Position numbers and translations under genes: made by a program
The notes under the pieces: generated by a model
What the model saw: the letters and a program-made list of their open reading frames with translations, nothing else
Databases searched by the model: none
Told to the model about the DNA's origin: nothing
Part shown: in pieces, positions 36,570 through 45,811 of the stretch
Position numbering within the stretch: position 1 is the stretch's first letter
Layout of the letters: each line of letters opens with the position of its first letter
Origin: Agromyces fucosus
GTDB taxonomy: Bacteria; Actinomycetota; Actinomycetes; Actinomycetales; Microbacteriaceae
DNA: 64,000 nt
NCBI RefSeq assembly: GCF_004134865.1
Contig: NZ_SDPO01000001.1
Location: 806,001-870,000, forward strand
Reading direction: 5' to 3'

Positions 36570-38813
36570 TGGCCAGCGCGAGGGGCCCCCGTGCGTCGCT
36601 TCACGGGCCTCGGCGAGGCGCTCGAGGAGGTCGGCGACGTCTTCGGGGCTGCGTACGCGGTGGGCCGCGAGCGATCTACCCTGGCCGACCTTCACGCCCA
36701 GGTCCTCGGACTCGAGTGCGGCGAACGCGTCCTCGTCGGTGACGTCGTCTCCGACGTACATGACGGCGCTGGCACCCGCGTGCTGGCGGAGCCGGGTGAG
36801 GGCCTCCCCCTTGTCGCTCGGGCGCACCGAGAACTCGATCACGCCCTTGCCGCCGCGCACTGTCAATTCGGGGATCTCGGCTTCGACGCGGGCCTTCGCT
36901 GCGCGTTGCAGGTCGCTCGCGGCATCCGGTGCCACCTTCCGCGTGTGCAGCGCGAGGCCCGCCGGCTTCCACTCCACCCACGCGCCGTCGACGCCCGCTG
37001 CGACCTCGTCGAGCACCCGGGTGAGGTGCTCGAGGGCCGCGAGCTCGGCATCCCGGAGGTCGATCGTGACGCCGCCGGTGTCGAGTTGCAGCTCGACGCC
37101 GTGCGAACCGCTCATGAGCGTCCCTGCGGGCGGATCGGCGACCTCCTTCAGGCTCTCGAGCGCGCGCCCGGAGACGATCGCGACCCTCGTGTCGTCGGTC
37201 GCCGCGAGACGTTCGATCGCTGCGCGGGCGCGATTGGTCGCGCGCGCGTCTTCTGGTCGGTCGACGAGCGGCGCGAGCGTGCCGTCGAAGTCGAGGGCGA
37301 CGAGCAGCCGATCGGTGCGGGCCAGACGCGTGATCGCGGCATCCAACCCGTCGGGGACACCGGAAGCGATGATGCCCGCGCCGGTGAGGGTCTTCAGGAA
37401 CGTCGACGACCACTTCGCGACGTCGTTCTCGCGGACGCGGCGCCTGAGCGCTCGCATGCGCCGGGCGCGTTCCTTGCGCGGCATGTGCGCCGCTTCGACC
37501 ATCGCGTCCTTCAGGCCCTCGATGTCGTGCGGGTTGACGAGGATCGCCTGGCGCAGTTCGTCGGATGCCCCGGTGAACTCGCTGAGCACGAGCACGCCGT
37601 CGTCGTCGAAGCTGCAGGCCACGAACTCCTTCGCGACGAGGTTCATGCCGTCGCGCAGAGCCGTCACGAGCATGACGTCGGAGGCGAGGTAGAGCGCGAC
37701 CATCTCCTCGCGCGGATAGCCGTGGTGGAGGTAGGCGATCGCCTGGTGGCCGAGGGTCGAGTGGTCGCCGTTCAGGCGCCCGACCATGAGCTCGATCTCG
37801 TCGCGCAATTGGCGGTACGTCTCGACGCGTTCCCGCGACGGGCTCGCGACCTGCACGAGCGTGACGTCCTCGACCGAGAGCCGGCCGTCGCGCAGCAGCT
37901 CGCCGAAGGCCTTCAGCCGGTGCCGGATTCCCTTCGTGTAGTCGAGGCGGTCGACGCCGAGCATGATCGTCTCGGGGTTGCCGAGGCTCTCGCGGATCTC
38001 GTGGGCCCTCGCCTGCACGTCGGGTCGCCGCGCGAGCTCCTCGAATCCGGCGGAGTCGATCGAGATCGGGAACTGGCGGGCGACGACGTGCCGCACCTCG
38101 CCGTCGGGGCCGGGCACGTCGAGGACGCTGCCACGGGTGGCGTACCCGAAGAGGCGCCGCACCGCGCGCGTGAAGTTGCCGGCGTCGGCGGCACGCTGGA
38201 AGCCGATGACGTCGGCGCCGAGCAGTCCGTCGAGCACCTGTCGCCGCCACGGCAGCTGCGAGTAGATGCCGTATGCCGGGAACGGGATGTGGTTGAAGAA
38301 GCCGATCACGAGGTCGGGGCGTTTCTCGCGCAGCATCCGCGGCACGAGCTGCAACTGGTAGTCCTGCACCCACACGACCGCGCCGGGCGACGCCGCGCGT
38401 GCAGCGGCCTCGGCGAAGCGTCGATTGACCCGCACGTAGGCGTCCCACCATTCCCGGTGGTACGACGGCGGCGCGATGACGTCGTGGTAGAGCGGCCAGA
38501 GGGTGTCGTTGGAGAAGCCCTCGTAGTACTCCTCGAGCTCCGATTCTGAGAGCGGCACCGGGATGATGTTGATGCCGTCGTGCTCGAACGGGTCGAACTC
38601 GCGGTCGGCGACGCCGGCCCAGCCGACCCAGGCGCCGTCGGCGGCACGCATCACGGGTTCGAGGGCGGTGACGAGCCCGCCCGGCGAGCTCTTCCAGGTG
38701 GTCTCCCCATCGGGGCCCTGCAGGTAGTCGACCGGCAAGCGGTTCGAGACCACGATCATGTCGTAGGCGGCGTCGACGTAGAGATCGTCGCGTGCTGGTT
38801 CAGGGGCGTTCAT
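36567..38813 (-). CDS. otsAB: Fused trehalose-6-phosphate synthase / phosphatase
   Basis: 748 residues. The OtsA (GT20) domain covers about 15-480: VVSNRLPVDYL, WVGWAGV, VWVQDYQLQLVPRMLRE, HIPFPAYGIY and GVDRLDYTKGI. The OtsB HAD phosphatase covers about 500-735: nucleophile DFDGTLAP, GSHGVE and GDDVTDEDAFAAL. It makes trehalose from UDP-glucose and glucose-6-phosphate in one chain. The synthase lacks the usual glycine loop variant but keeps the sugar-binding residues. Leader about 25 nt with GAGGAGG; candidate -10 at 38844-38849. Confidence 0.95.
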   Translation of the reverse strand: MNAPEPARDDLYVDAAYDMIVVSNRLPVDYLQGPDGETTWKSSPGGLVTALEPVMRAADGAWVGWAGVADREFDPFEHDGINIIPVPLSESELEEYYEGFSNDTLWPLYHDVIAPPSYHREWWDAYVRVNRRFAEAAARAASPGAVVWVQDYQLQLVPRMLREKRPDLVIGFFNHIPFPAYGIYSQLPWRRQVLDGLLGADVIGFQRAADAGNFTRAVRRLFGYATRGSVLDVPGPDGEVRHVVARQFPISIDSAGFEELARRPDVQARAHEIRESLGNPETIMLGVDRLDYTKGIRHRLKAFGELLRDGRLSVEDVTLVQVASPSRERVETYRQLRDEIELMVGRLNGDHSTLGHQAIAYLHHGYPREEMVALYLASDVMLVTALRDGMNLVAKEFVACSFDDDGVLVLSEFTGASDELRQAILVNPHDIEGLKDAMVEAAHMPRKERARRMRALRRRVRENDVAKWSSTFLKTLTGAGIIASGVPDGLDAAITRLARTDRLLVALDFDGTLAPLVDRPEDARATNRARAAIERLAATDDTRVAIVSGRALESLKEVADPPAGTLMSGSHGVELQLDTGGVTIDLRDAELAALEHLTRVLDEVAAGVDGAWVEWKPAGLALHTRKVAPDAASDLQRAAKARVEAEIPELTVRGGKGVIEFSVRPSDKGEALTRLRQHAGASAVMYVGDDVTDEDAFAALESEDLGVKVGQGRSLAAHRVRSPEDVADLLERLAEAREATHGGPSRWP

Positions 38814-38843
38814 ACAGCGGATGTCCCTCCTCGCGCTCCGCTC

Positions 38844-38849
38844 AGGCTA
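38844..38849 (-). promoter_or_regulatory. Candidate -10 box of otsAB
   Basis: TAGCCT on the minus strand, about 30 nt before the ATG. Confidence 0.45.
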
Positions 38850-38901
38850 ACAGCCGCCCGGACTCGGCTCGGCTGTCGGCGGCAGGTGGGACCATGCGTG
38901 C

Positions 38902-39303
38902 ATGGAGATCACACGAATCCAACCGGCCGGTCTCGTGGTGAGCCCGGCGTTCAGCCATGTCGCCGTCGTCCCCGCTGGCGCGACGACCATCTACGTCGGC
39001 GGCCAGAACGGCGTCGACGAGACCGGCGCCATCGTCTCCGACGACGTCGCCGCCCAGGCCGTCAAGTCCATCGACAACACCGCCGTCGCGCTCGAGGCGG
39101 CGGGCGCCTCGCTCGCCGACGTCGTGCAGTGGACCGTGTTCATCGCAGACGGCGCCGACCTCGGCGCCGCCTACGGGGCGATCGCACCGCGACTCGCCGG
39201 CACAGGGACTCCGCCGCTCGTGACCGCGGCGCTCGTCGCCGGGCTCGGCGTGCCGGGCGCGCTCATCGAGGTGAGCGCGATCGCTGCGCTGAACCCGGCC
39301 TGA
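38902..39303 (+). CDS. Rid-family (YjgF/UK114) protein without the catalytic arginine
   Basis: 133 residues. The Rid fold is clear: YVGGQNGVDETGAIV, AQAVKSIDNTAVALEAAGAS, VVQWTVFIAD and a C-terminal IEVSAIAALN. The arginine that RidA uses for imine hydrolysis (in PARSxVEVARLP) is replaced here (PPLVTAALVAGLG), so it is probably one of the Rid1-7 subgroups without that activity. Small cytoplasmic trimer by family. Confidence 0.88.
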   Translation: MEITRIQPAGLVVSPAFSHVAVVPAGATTIYVGGQNGVDETGAIVSDDVAAQAVKSIDNTAVALEAAGASLADVVQWTVFIADGADLGAAYGAIAPRLAGTGTPPLVTAALVAGLGVPGALIEVSAIAALNPA

Positions 39304-39332
39304 CCCGGCCGACCTCCCGGCCCTTGCCGGTT

Positions 39333-39359
39333 CCCGATGCGTGCGCGTCGCGCGTCGGG
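39333..39359. terminator. Hairpin between convergent Rid and YhgE genes
   Basis: 9-bp stem CCCGATGCG / CGCGTCGGG with one G-T pair. Confidence 0.5.
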
Positions 39360-39361
39360 GC

Positions 39362-41335
39362 TCAGCCGAGCGCCGCCGCTGCGAAGCCGATCGAGCGGAT
39401 GCCTCGGCGCCGACCGACCACGATGGCCGTGCCGAACACGCCCACGAGGCCGAAGACGACGAGCACTCCCGCCGCCATCGCGACCGATCCCCCGCCTGCG
39501 CCGGAGACGATGAACTGCATGCCCTGCACGGCCCAGGTGAGCGGCAGGAACGGGCTGATCACCTGATACGGCCCGCTCAGCACCTCGACCGGGTACAGGC
39601 CGCCCGACGCCGTGAGCTGCAGCGCGACGAGCACGAGCGAGATGAGCAGGCCCGCCCGCCCGAGCCAGACCGTCAGGAACGCGTGCAGCGAGGTGAACAC
39701 GAGGGCGAGCAGCGCCGCGAAGGCGAGCGTCTGAGGCAGCAGGCTCCACGACGCGCCCATGACGCCGTGCAGGAGCAGCACGACCGTGACGGCCTGCGCG
39801 AGGGCGATGAGGCCGGCACGTGCGAGGGTGCGCCAGACGAGTCCGCCGGTCGAGGCGGTGGAGCGAAGCGCTTCCCGCCCGAACGGCCGGAACACGAGGA
39901 AGAGCGCGAGGGCACCGAGCCAGAGGCCGACCGGTACGAAGAGCATGCCGATGACGTCGCCGATGCCCACGATCTCGTGGTCGCGGGACGCGGCGACCGT
40001 GACCGGTTCGGCGATCACGTCGGCGGTCTTGGAGGCGTCGATGTCGGTGAGCGCGGTCGCACTCTCGGCACCCGAGGCCAGGCCCGCGGCGAGGGTGTCG
40101 GCGCCGCTCGCGAGCTGCGTCGCGCCGCTCGCGGCATCCGCCGCGCCGCCCTGGAGTGCGCCGAGTCCGCCGGCGAGGCTGTCGAGGCCCGTGGCGAGGC
40201 CGTCGGCGCCGTCGCGGAGCGCGGCCGATCCCCCGGCCAGCTGCGCGGCACCGTCCGCCGATTGGGCGATGCCGCCCTGGACGCCGTCGATACCGCTCGA
40301 CGCCGATGCCGACAGGGTCGCACCCTGCGTGTCGAGCTGGGCGAGTCCGCCGCCGATGCCCGTCACTCCGGCTCGGAGGCCGCAGATGTCCGTCAGCGGA
40401 TCAGGAAGCGGTGCCACTGCGCAGCTTGCGGCGCCGCCGGGGATGCTCGCGTCGATGAGGCCGAGCAGGCCGGGCTGTAGGGCCGCGTAGTTCGTGTTGA
40501 TCGAGGAGACCCCGCCGGTGTACGCGGCGATTCCCGATGACAGGTCGTCGAGCCCGGCGGCACCGGCGTTCAGCTGACCGAGCCCGCCTGCCAGCCCGTC
40601 GACGCCCTGCGTGTACTGCGTGACACCCGCGGCGTACTGGTGCGCGCCGCTCGCGGCATCCGCTGCGCCCGTGGTCGCGGAGGCGACTCCGCTCGAGAGG
40701 GTGGTGAGCCCGCCGGCGAGGGAGCCGGCACCGCTCGAGAGCTGCGTCGCGCCGTCGGCGGCGTCGCCGAGCGAGCCGCCCATCGTCGCGAGGTTCGTGT
40801 AGAACCCCTCGAGGTACTGCGCGGTGAGCTCTCGGCCGAAGGTCGCCGACATCGCGTCGCCCACCGATTGGGCGACCGAGCCGGCGAGGTAGCCGTGGGC
40901 GTCGTCGGTGCGGATGTCGAGGTTCGCCTGCGTCGGGTCGGCGCTCGAAAGCGAAGTCACCGAGTCCGAGAAGTCGGACGGGATCGTCAGCACCGCGTAC
41001 GCGTCGCCCGAGGCGAGCAGGTCGGCGGCCTCCTCGTCGTTCGAGATCGTCCACTGGAACCCGGAGGTCTCGGGGTCTGTCAGCTCGGTCACGAGCAGGC
41101 GACCCGCGAGCACGGGCTGCTCGGTGCCGTCGGGCAGCGTCATCGTGACCATCTCGTCGTTGTTCACGACGACGGCCGGAATCTGCTCGAGGTTGTCGCC
41201 GCCGTTGCCGACGGCGCCCGACACGAGTCCGGCGACCGCGAGCGGCACGGCGATGACCGCCGCGACCAGCACGCCGAAGCGCACGCGTCGCTGGCCCGGG
41301 GTGGAGCCGAAGAGTCGGGAGAGTCGGGTGCTCAT
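39362..41335 (-). CDS. YhgE/Pip-type ABC-2 family membrane protein
   Basis: 657 residues. One N-terminal span (VLVAAVIAVPLAVAGLVSGA) and a large outside domain. That domain has an initial alpha/beta part (AVVVNNDEMV, LLVTELTDP) and then Gly/Ala/Ser-rich heptads (residues about 200-430, units such as SSGAGSL, AGGLTTL, NAGAAGL). Five to six C-terminal spans resemble ABC-2 permeases (LWLGALALFLVFRPFG, SLVLVALQLTASGGLYPVEV). The ATG overlaps the MMPL stop (ATGA). Likely a half-permease in the efflux unit with the MMPL protein; substrate unknown. Confidence 0.88.
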   Translation of the reverse strand: MSTRLSRLFGSTPGQRRVRFGVLVAAVIAVPLAVAGLVSGAVGNGGDNLEQIPAVVVNNDEMVTMTLPDGTEQPVLAGRLLVTELTDPETSGFQWTISNDEEAADLLASGDAYAVLTIPSDFSDSVTSLSSADPTQANLDIRTDDAHGYLAGSVAQSVGDAMSATFGRELTAQYLEGFYTNLATMGGSLGDAADGATQLSSGAGSLAGGLTTLSSGVASATTGAADAASGAHQYAAGVTQYTQGVDGLAGGLGQLNAGAAGLDDLSSGIAAYTGGVSSINTNYAALQPGLLGLIDASIPGGAASCAVAPLPDPLTDICGLRAGVTGIGGGLAQLDTQGATLSASASSGIDGVQGGIAQSADGAAQLAGGSAALRDGADGLATGLDSLAGGLGALQGGAADAASGATQLASGADTLAAGLASGAESATALTDIDASKTADVIAEPVTVAASRDHEIVGIGDVIGMLFVPVGLWLGALALFLVFRPFGREALRSTASTGGLVWRTLARAGLIALAQAVTVVLLLHGVMGASWSLLPQTLAFAALLALVFTSLHAFLTVWLGRAGLLISLVLVALQLTASGGLYPVEVLSGPYQVISPFLPLTWAVQGMQFIVSGAGGGSVAMAAGVLVVFGLVGVFGTAIVVGRRRGIRSIGFAAAALG

Positions 41336-44217
41336 CGGAGGGCCTCCTGGGCGGGCGAGACGGGTTCGAGGGTGCGGATGCCGCGGGCCGCGAGCTGCGG
41401 CGAGACCGCGGGTGACACGGCCGAGGTGCCGAGGCCGACGATCACGGTGACCTGGGCGGGCACGAGCGCGGCGAGCGCGTGCCAGAGGCCGCCCGTGGCC
41501 GAACCCGGATCGTCGTCGAGGTCGATGACGATCGCCTTCGGCCGTTCGGCGAGCGCCGCCGCGACGGCGACGAGCGTGCGGGCTTCGACGCCGAGGGCCG
41601 ACAGCGGGGTCTCGGTCGTGAACCGCGGCCCGTCGGGGCCGTGGCCGGCCGCAGCGGCCGCCCGCTCGGTCCAGGTGCGCACGAGGCCGTTCGACGGGGC
41701 GATGCGGTACCACGGGCGCGTGGCGTCGAGGCGGGCGGCGATGAGCTCTCCGACCGTGCCGCCCGTCGCCGCATCTGCTGCGACCTCGGCGATCGCGACA
41801 CCGCGCATGACGGTGCCCGCGCCGGACGGCAGCGGCGAGCCGAGCACCGCGAGGCGCCCTCCGACCGGCGCGAGCCGGCCCGCGAGCGTCGCCGAGACGA
41901 CCCGGCGAGCGACGGCGTCGCCCTGCACGACGAGCACGCCGCCTGCGGGCACCTCGACGTTCAGCGGGCCGATCGGCCGCTCGGGCAGCCCGAAGACGGC
42001 GGCCTCGGCGTTCACGGCGGCCGGGCGGGATGCGGCCCACTCCTCCTGTTCGAGGTGGGTGCGCAGCCCCTCCCCCTCGATGTCGACGTTCGGCAGTGCC
42101 TTCGCGAGCCACTTCGGCAGCCACCAGGCGGCGTTGCCGGCGAGTGCCATCGCCGCGGGCACGAGCGTCATGCGCACGAGGAACGCGTCGAAGGCGACGC
42201 CCACGGCGAGCGCGAACGCGATGCCCTTGATCACGCCGGCGCCCTCGGGCACGAAGGCGAAGAAGACGAAGAACATGATGAGCGCGGCGGCCGTGACGAC
42301 GCGTGCGGCGTGCTGGAACCCGTGCACGACGGACTTGCGAGCGTCGCCCGTCTTCACGTACTCCTCGCGCATGCCCGACACGAGGAACACCTGGTAGTCC
42401 ATGGCGAGGCCGAACAGCACCGCCATGAGCAGGATCGGCAGGAAGCTCAGGATCGGACCCGGCTCGACGTGCAGCAGGTCGGCGAACCATCCCCACTGGA
42501 AGATCGCAACGGTGACGCCGATCGCGCCGAACGCCGAGAGCAGGAAGCCGAGGGCGGCCTTGATCGGCACGAACACCGAGCGGAACACCATGAGCAGGAG
42601 CACGATCGAGAGCCCCACGACGATGAGCGCGAACGGGATCAGCGCGTCGGCGAGCCGGTTCGAGATGTCGATCGCGACGGCCGTGTAGCCGGTGACGGCG
42701 ATGGGCGTGCCGAAGTCTGCGGTGATCGAGGGCTCGAGCTCGCGGATGTTCTCGACGACGACCTTCGTCGCCGGAGCATCCGGAGCGCTCTCGGGGATCA
42801 CCTGGATGATCGCCGTGTCGGCGGTCGCGTTCGGCAGCCCCTGTCCGACGAACGCGACGTCGTCGAGTTCGCCGATGCGGGCGCCGATGGCGTCGAGGTC
42901 GCCGAAGATGTCGGTCGTCTGGGTGATGTCGACGGTGACGATGAGCGGGCCGTTGTAGCCCGGCCCGAAGCCGTCCTCGATCATCTCGTAGGCCTCGCGC
43001 TGGCTCGAACCCTCGGTGCCCGAGCCGTTCGGGAGGTTGAGGTCGAGGCTGAGGGCCGGCACGGCGGCTGCGCCGAGCAGGCCCACCACGATCACGACGA
43101 ACGCCACGGGAGCCTTCAGCACGAGGTCGACCCAGCGGCGGCCCATCGTGCGCTTGCCGCTGTCGTCGTCGGCGTTCGCGCGGCGGTGAGCCCGGCTGCC
43201 CGGCTTCGGCACGAGCTTGCGGCCGAAGACGCCGAGCAGGGCCGGCAGCAGCGTGACGGCGCCCGCCACGGCGATGAGCACGGCGAAGGCCGCTCCGACG
43301 CCCATGACGCTGAGGAACGGGATGCCGACAACGAGGAGCCCGAGCAGCGCGATGATGACGGTGAGTCCTGCGAAGACCACGGCGCCGCCCGCCGTCGCGA
43401 CCGCCTCGGCGGCCGACTCCTCGGGGTCCTGGCCGCGAGCGAGCTGGTTCCGATGCCGCGACAGGATGAAGAGCGCGTAGTCGATGCCGACCGCGAGCCC
43501 GATCATGACGGCGAGCATGGGCGCGGTCGAGGAGACCGTCGTGAACGCGGCCACGATCGAGATGCCGCCGAAGGCCGCGCCGACGCCGACGAGGGCGGTG
43601 AGCAGCGGCATGCCGGCCGCGAGGAGCGAGCCGAACGTGATGATGAGCACGACGGCGGCGAACAGCACGCCGAACACCTCGGTGATCGTCAGCCCGAAGC
43701 TCGTCTCCTGGAAGACGTCGCCCCCGAACGCCACCGTGAGACCGGCATCGCTGCCGAGCTCGCCGGTCGCCTCGACCGCCTCGAGTGACTCCGGCGCCAC
43801 GTCGGTGACCGGGCCGTCGAACTGGATCTGGATGTAGGCGGTGCGACCGTCGCCCGAGACCTGGTCGCCCGCGTACTCGTCGAACGGACCGAGCACGCTC
43901 GCGACGCCGTCGACCTGTTCGAGTTCGGTCTCCATCGCCTCGATCGCATCGCGCGCCGAGGCGGCCTCCACCGTCTCGCCGTCGGGCGCCTCGACGACGG
44001 CCTTGGCGGACGCGCCGGCGGTCTCGGGGAACACGGCGGCGAGCTGGTCGATCGCGGTCTGCGACTCGGTGCCGGGAATGGCGAAGGAGTCCTGCAGCTG
44101 GCCGCCGAGCGCGAGACCCGTGCCCAGCAGGCCGCCGAGCAGGAGCACCCACGCGACGATGACGTACCAGGCGCGGCGGAACGCGAAGCGGCCGATGCGG
44201 TGGAGGAGGAGAGCCAT
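41332..44217 (-). CDS. MMPL/RND-family exporter with degenerate ABC-ATPase-like C-terminus
   Basis: 961 residues. Residues 1-720 form a two-fold repeated MMPL transporter: single span, outside domain, then TM clusters (SSTAPMLAVMIGLAVGIDYALF carries the conserved GxxxDY proton relay; second copy LFGLAMDYQVFLVSGMREEY). Residues about 735-961 resemble an ABC ATPase in layout (VPAGGVLVVQGDAVARRVVS where a Walker A would be; LSALGVEARTLVAVAAALAE, then KAIVIDLDDDPG), but GKS/T, the signature and the catalytic Glu are lost. Coupled to YhgE downstream and a TetR gene 8 bp upstream. Confidence 0.92.
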   Translation of the reverse strand: MALLLHRIGRFAFRRAWYVIVAWVLLLGGLLGTGLALGGQLQDSFAIPGTESQTAIDQLAAVFPETAGASAKAVVEAPDGETVEAASARDAIEAMETELEQVDGVASVLGPFDEYAGDQVSGDGRTAYIQIQFDGPVTDVAPESLEAVEATGELGSDAGLTVAFGGDVFQETSFGLTITEVFGVLFAAVVLIITFGSLLAAGMPLLTALVGVGAAFGGISIVAAFTTVSSTAPMLAVMIGLAVGIDYALFILSRHRNQLARGQDPEESAAEAVATAGGAVVFAGLTVIIALLGLLVVGIPFLSVMGVGAAFAVLIAVAGAVTLLPALLGVFGRKLVPKPGSRAHRRANADDDSGKRTMGRRWVDLVLKAPVAFVVIVVGLLGAAAVPALSLDLNLPNGSGTEGSSQREAYEMIEDGFGPGYNGPLIVTVDITQTTDIFGDLDAIGARIGELDDVAFVGQGLPNATADTAIIQVIPESAPDAPATKVVVENIRELEPSITADFGTPIAVTGYTAVAIDISNRLADALIPFALIVVGLSIVLLLMVFRSVFVPIKAALGFLLSAFGAIGVTVAIFQWGWFADLLHVEPGPILSFLPILLMAVLFGLAMDYQVFLVSGMREEYVKTGDARKSVVHGFQHAARVVTAAALIMFFVFFAFVPEGAGVIKGIAFALAVGVAFDAFLVRMTLVPAAMALAGNAAWWLPKWLAKALPNVDIEGEGLRTHLEQEEWAASRPAAVNAEAAVFGLPERPIGPLNVEVPAGGVLVVQGDAVARRVVSATLAGRLAPVGGRLAVLGSPLPSGAGTVMRGVAIAEVAADAATGGTVGELIAARLDATRPWYRIAPSNGLVRTWTERAAAAAGHGPDGPRFTTETPLSALGVEARTLVAVAAALAERPKAIVIDLDDDPGSATGGLWHALAALVPAQVTVIVGLGTSAVSPAVSPQLAARGIRTLEPVSPAQEALR

Positions 44218-44225
44218 GGGCGGGC

Positions 44226-44828
44226 CTATCGGGTCGGGCGGCCGTCGGCCGTCAGCAGGAGTTCGGAGAGCACGGAGATCAGCGCGTCGCGCACGTCGGC
44301 GTCGGCGAACTGCTGCTCGTCGTCGTCGAGGAAGGTGGCGCCGGCGACGAGCGTGTACGTGGCGCCCGCGAGCGCGACGCCGAAGCGCATCTGCTCGGCG
44401 AGGCTCGCGTCGTCGGCGCAGATCGAGTCGGCGAGACCGCGGATGGCGGTGTTCGCACGTTCGATGACCGGCAGCCCCCGGAGCGACTGGCCCTGATTCA
44501 CGAAGGTGTGCACGGCGAGCCGATTGCCGAGCAGGAAGTCGACGAAGCGCTCGATGAAGACCGCCTGCGCAGCCGCCGAGCGGCCGCCAGCGACGAAGTC
44601 CCCGAGCAGGGACTCGAGCCGGTCGATCGACGGGCCGATCGCCGCCTCGAGCAGCGCCTCCTTCGACGCGTAGTGGTAGAGCACGCTGGACTTCGAGTAG
44701 CCGGCGTGGTCGGCGATCTGCTGCAGCGAACTCGCGGCGAAGCCGACGGTCGCGAACTGCTCGAGTGCCGCCTGGCGCAGTTCGTCGCTGGCGCGCACGC
44801 GGGGGGGCACGGATGCATCGGTGGGCAT
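44226..44828 (-). CDS. TetR-family regulator of the MMPL/YhgE unit
   Basis: 200 residues. HTH SLQQIADHAGYSKSSVLYHYASKEALLEAAI is typical; the helical C-terminus is the ligand domain. First gene of a tetR-mmpL-yhgE operon. The ATG lies 6 nt after TACCGT, so probably leaderless. A perfect TGACCGATCGGTCA palindrome sits immediately upstream. Confidence 0.92.
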   Translation of the reverse strand: MPTDASVPPRVRASDELRQAALEQFATVGFAASSLQQIADHAGYSKSSVLYHYASKEALLEAAIGPSIDRLESLLGDFVAGGRSAAAQAVFIERFVDFLLGNRLAVHTFVNQGQSLRGLPVIERANTAIRGLADSICADDASLAEQMRFGVALAGATYTLVAGATFLDDDEQQFADADVRDALISVLSELLLTADGRPTR

Positions 44829-44834
44829 ACGTCC

Positions 44835-44840
44835 ACGGTA
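44835..44840 (-). promoter_or_regulatory. -10 box of the tetR-mmpL-yhgE operon (leaderless)
   Basis: TACCGT, 6 nt before the ATG at 44828 and directly beside the operator. Confidence 0.55.
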
Positions 44841-44842
44841 AT

Positions 44843-44875
44843 TGACCGATCGGTCAGCTCCTGCACGATCGGTCA
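44843..44875. promoter_or_regulatory. TetR operator: perfect 14-bp palindrome plus a half site
   Basis: TGACCGATCGGTCA at 44843-44856 and GATCGGTCA at 44867-44875, where the -35 region would lie. Classic TetR-type autorepression site. Confidence 0.8.
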
Positions 44876-44913
44876 GATTCACGGATGTCTCTCAGCCCCC
44901 GGAAACGGCACGG

Positions 44914-44919
44914 TAGCGT
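44914..44919 (+). promoter_or_regulatory. -10 box of the 62-residue protein gene (leaderless)
   Basis: TAGCGT, 6 nt before the ATG at 44926. Confidence 0.5.
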
Positions 44920-44925
44920 TGCGAC

Positions 44926-45114
44926 ATGCGCAAGTACCTCTTCAGCGGCGCCGTGATCAGCGCCATCATCAGTGGCATCGGCGTGGTGAAGACCACCGCC
45001 TCCGGACCCCGCGACTGGCGCCTCCTGCTCATGTGGGTGTCGTGGGCCGCGAGCCTCGCGATCGCCATCGGCACGGTCGCCGAGGAGACCAAGCAGGGCG
45101 AGATCGGCGAATAA
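44926..45114 (+). CDS. Small two-TM protein of unknown function
   Basis: 62 residues with two hydrophobic stretches (YLFSGAVISAIISGIGVV and LLLMWVSWAASLAIAIGTV) around a short basic loop, and an acidic tail. No family recognised. The TAGCGT box 6 nt before the ATG and the third-position GC bias support a real gene. Confidence 0.65.
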   Translation: MRKYLFSGAVISAIISGIGVVKTTASGPRDWRLLLMWVSWAASLAIAIGTVAEETKQGEIGE

Positions 45115-45216
45115 CGACCCCGCGACGGCGTTGCGCGGCGTGTCACTCGCAATCCGCTCCAGCGTGCCCGAAACTGGGACGAACGACCCGAGAAGAACCC
45201 ACGAGAGGTGTCACCG

Positions 45217-45705
45217 ATGTTCCGCCGCTGGCGCCGTGCACGGCTTGCCGCCCAGGCCTCCGCCCATGTTGCCGCCCCGACCCCGCACCCTTCAGCGGCG
45301 GATCTTCGCGGCGAGCACATCTTCGAGCTGCTGAACTCGCGGCTGTCCGAATTCATCGGGCCGGGCGGCGGCTGGTCGCTCGTGCGCAAGTCCGACGGGG
45401 ACACCGACCGCATCTTCCACGCGATGCTCACGCACCAGATCGCGGCCGAGCTCACGCGCGCCATCCTCGAAGAGCGCGACTCCGTCGCCGTCGTCGTGCC
45501 GGCCGGCGAAGAGACCCTCGCGCTCGGCTGGGAGCCTGCGCCGCTCATCGTCTGGGCCGACCCGGTCGAGACCGCGCAGCCCGAGGCTGCTGCGCCCGTC
45601 GAGGTCACGGCCGACGAGCAGTTCGCCGAGGCATCCGCCCAGGTCGAGGCCGCCGCGCTGCCGACGATCGGTGCCGCGACGGCCCTCGAGGCTCGCGCCG
45701 CCTGA
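45217..45705 (+). CDS. Hypothetical protein, Ala/Glu-rich
   Basis: 162 residues from an ATG with GAGAGG 8 nt upstream (a GTG three codons earlier overlaps that site). The middle (EHIFELLNSRLSEFIGPGGG, DTDRIFHAMLTHQIAAELTR, VAVVVPAGEETLALGWE) looks like a small alpha/beta domain; the tail is Ala/Glu-rich. No family recognised and no membrane span. Confidence 0.72.
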   Translation: MFRRWRRARLAAQASAHVAAPTPHPSAADLRGEHIFELLNSRLSEFIGPGGGWSLVRKSDGDTDRIFHAMLTHQIAAELTRAILEERDSVAVVVPAGEETLALGWEPAPLIVWADPVETAQPEAAAPVEVTADEQFAEASAQVEAAALPTIGAATALEARAA

Positions 45706-45811
45706 GCCGGTAGCCGCGTCCGCAGGCTGGGTTTCACCGGAGCGGACCTCGCGCTCCAAAATCGGCCCCGCATTCTTGTACCGCGATCCGGGAATCGGCT
45801 CCCCCGCTCCT

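Noticed and set aside
41336-44152. Very long open frame running upstream of the YhgE gene on the same strand
   Set aside because: It overlaps the clear MMPL gene in another frame; its translation is Arg/His/Pro-rich with no family match. Such frames are expected at 70% GC.
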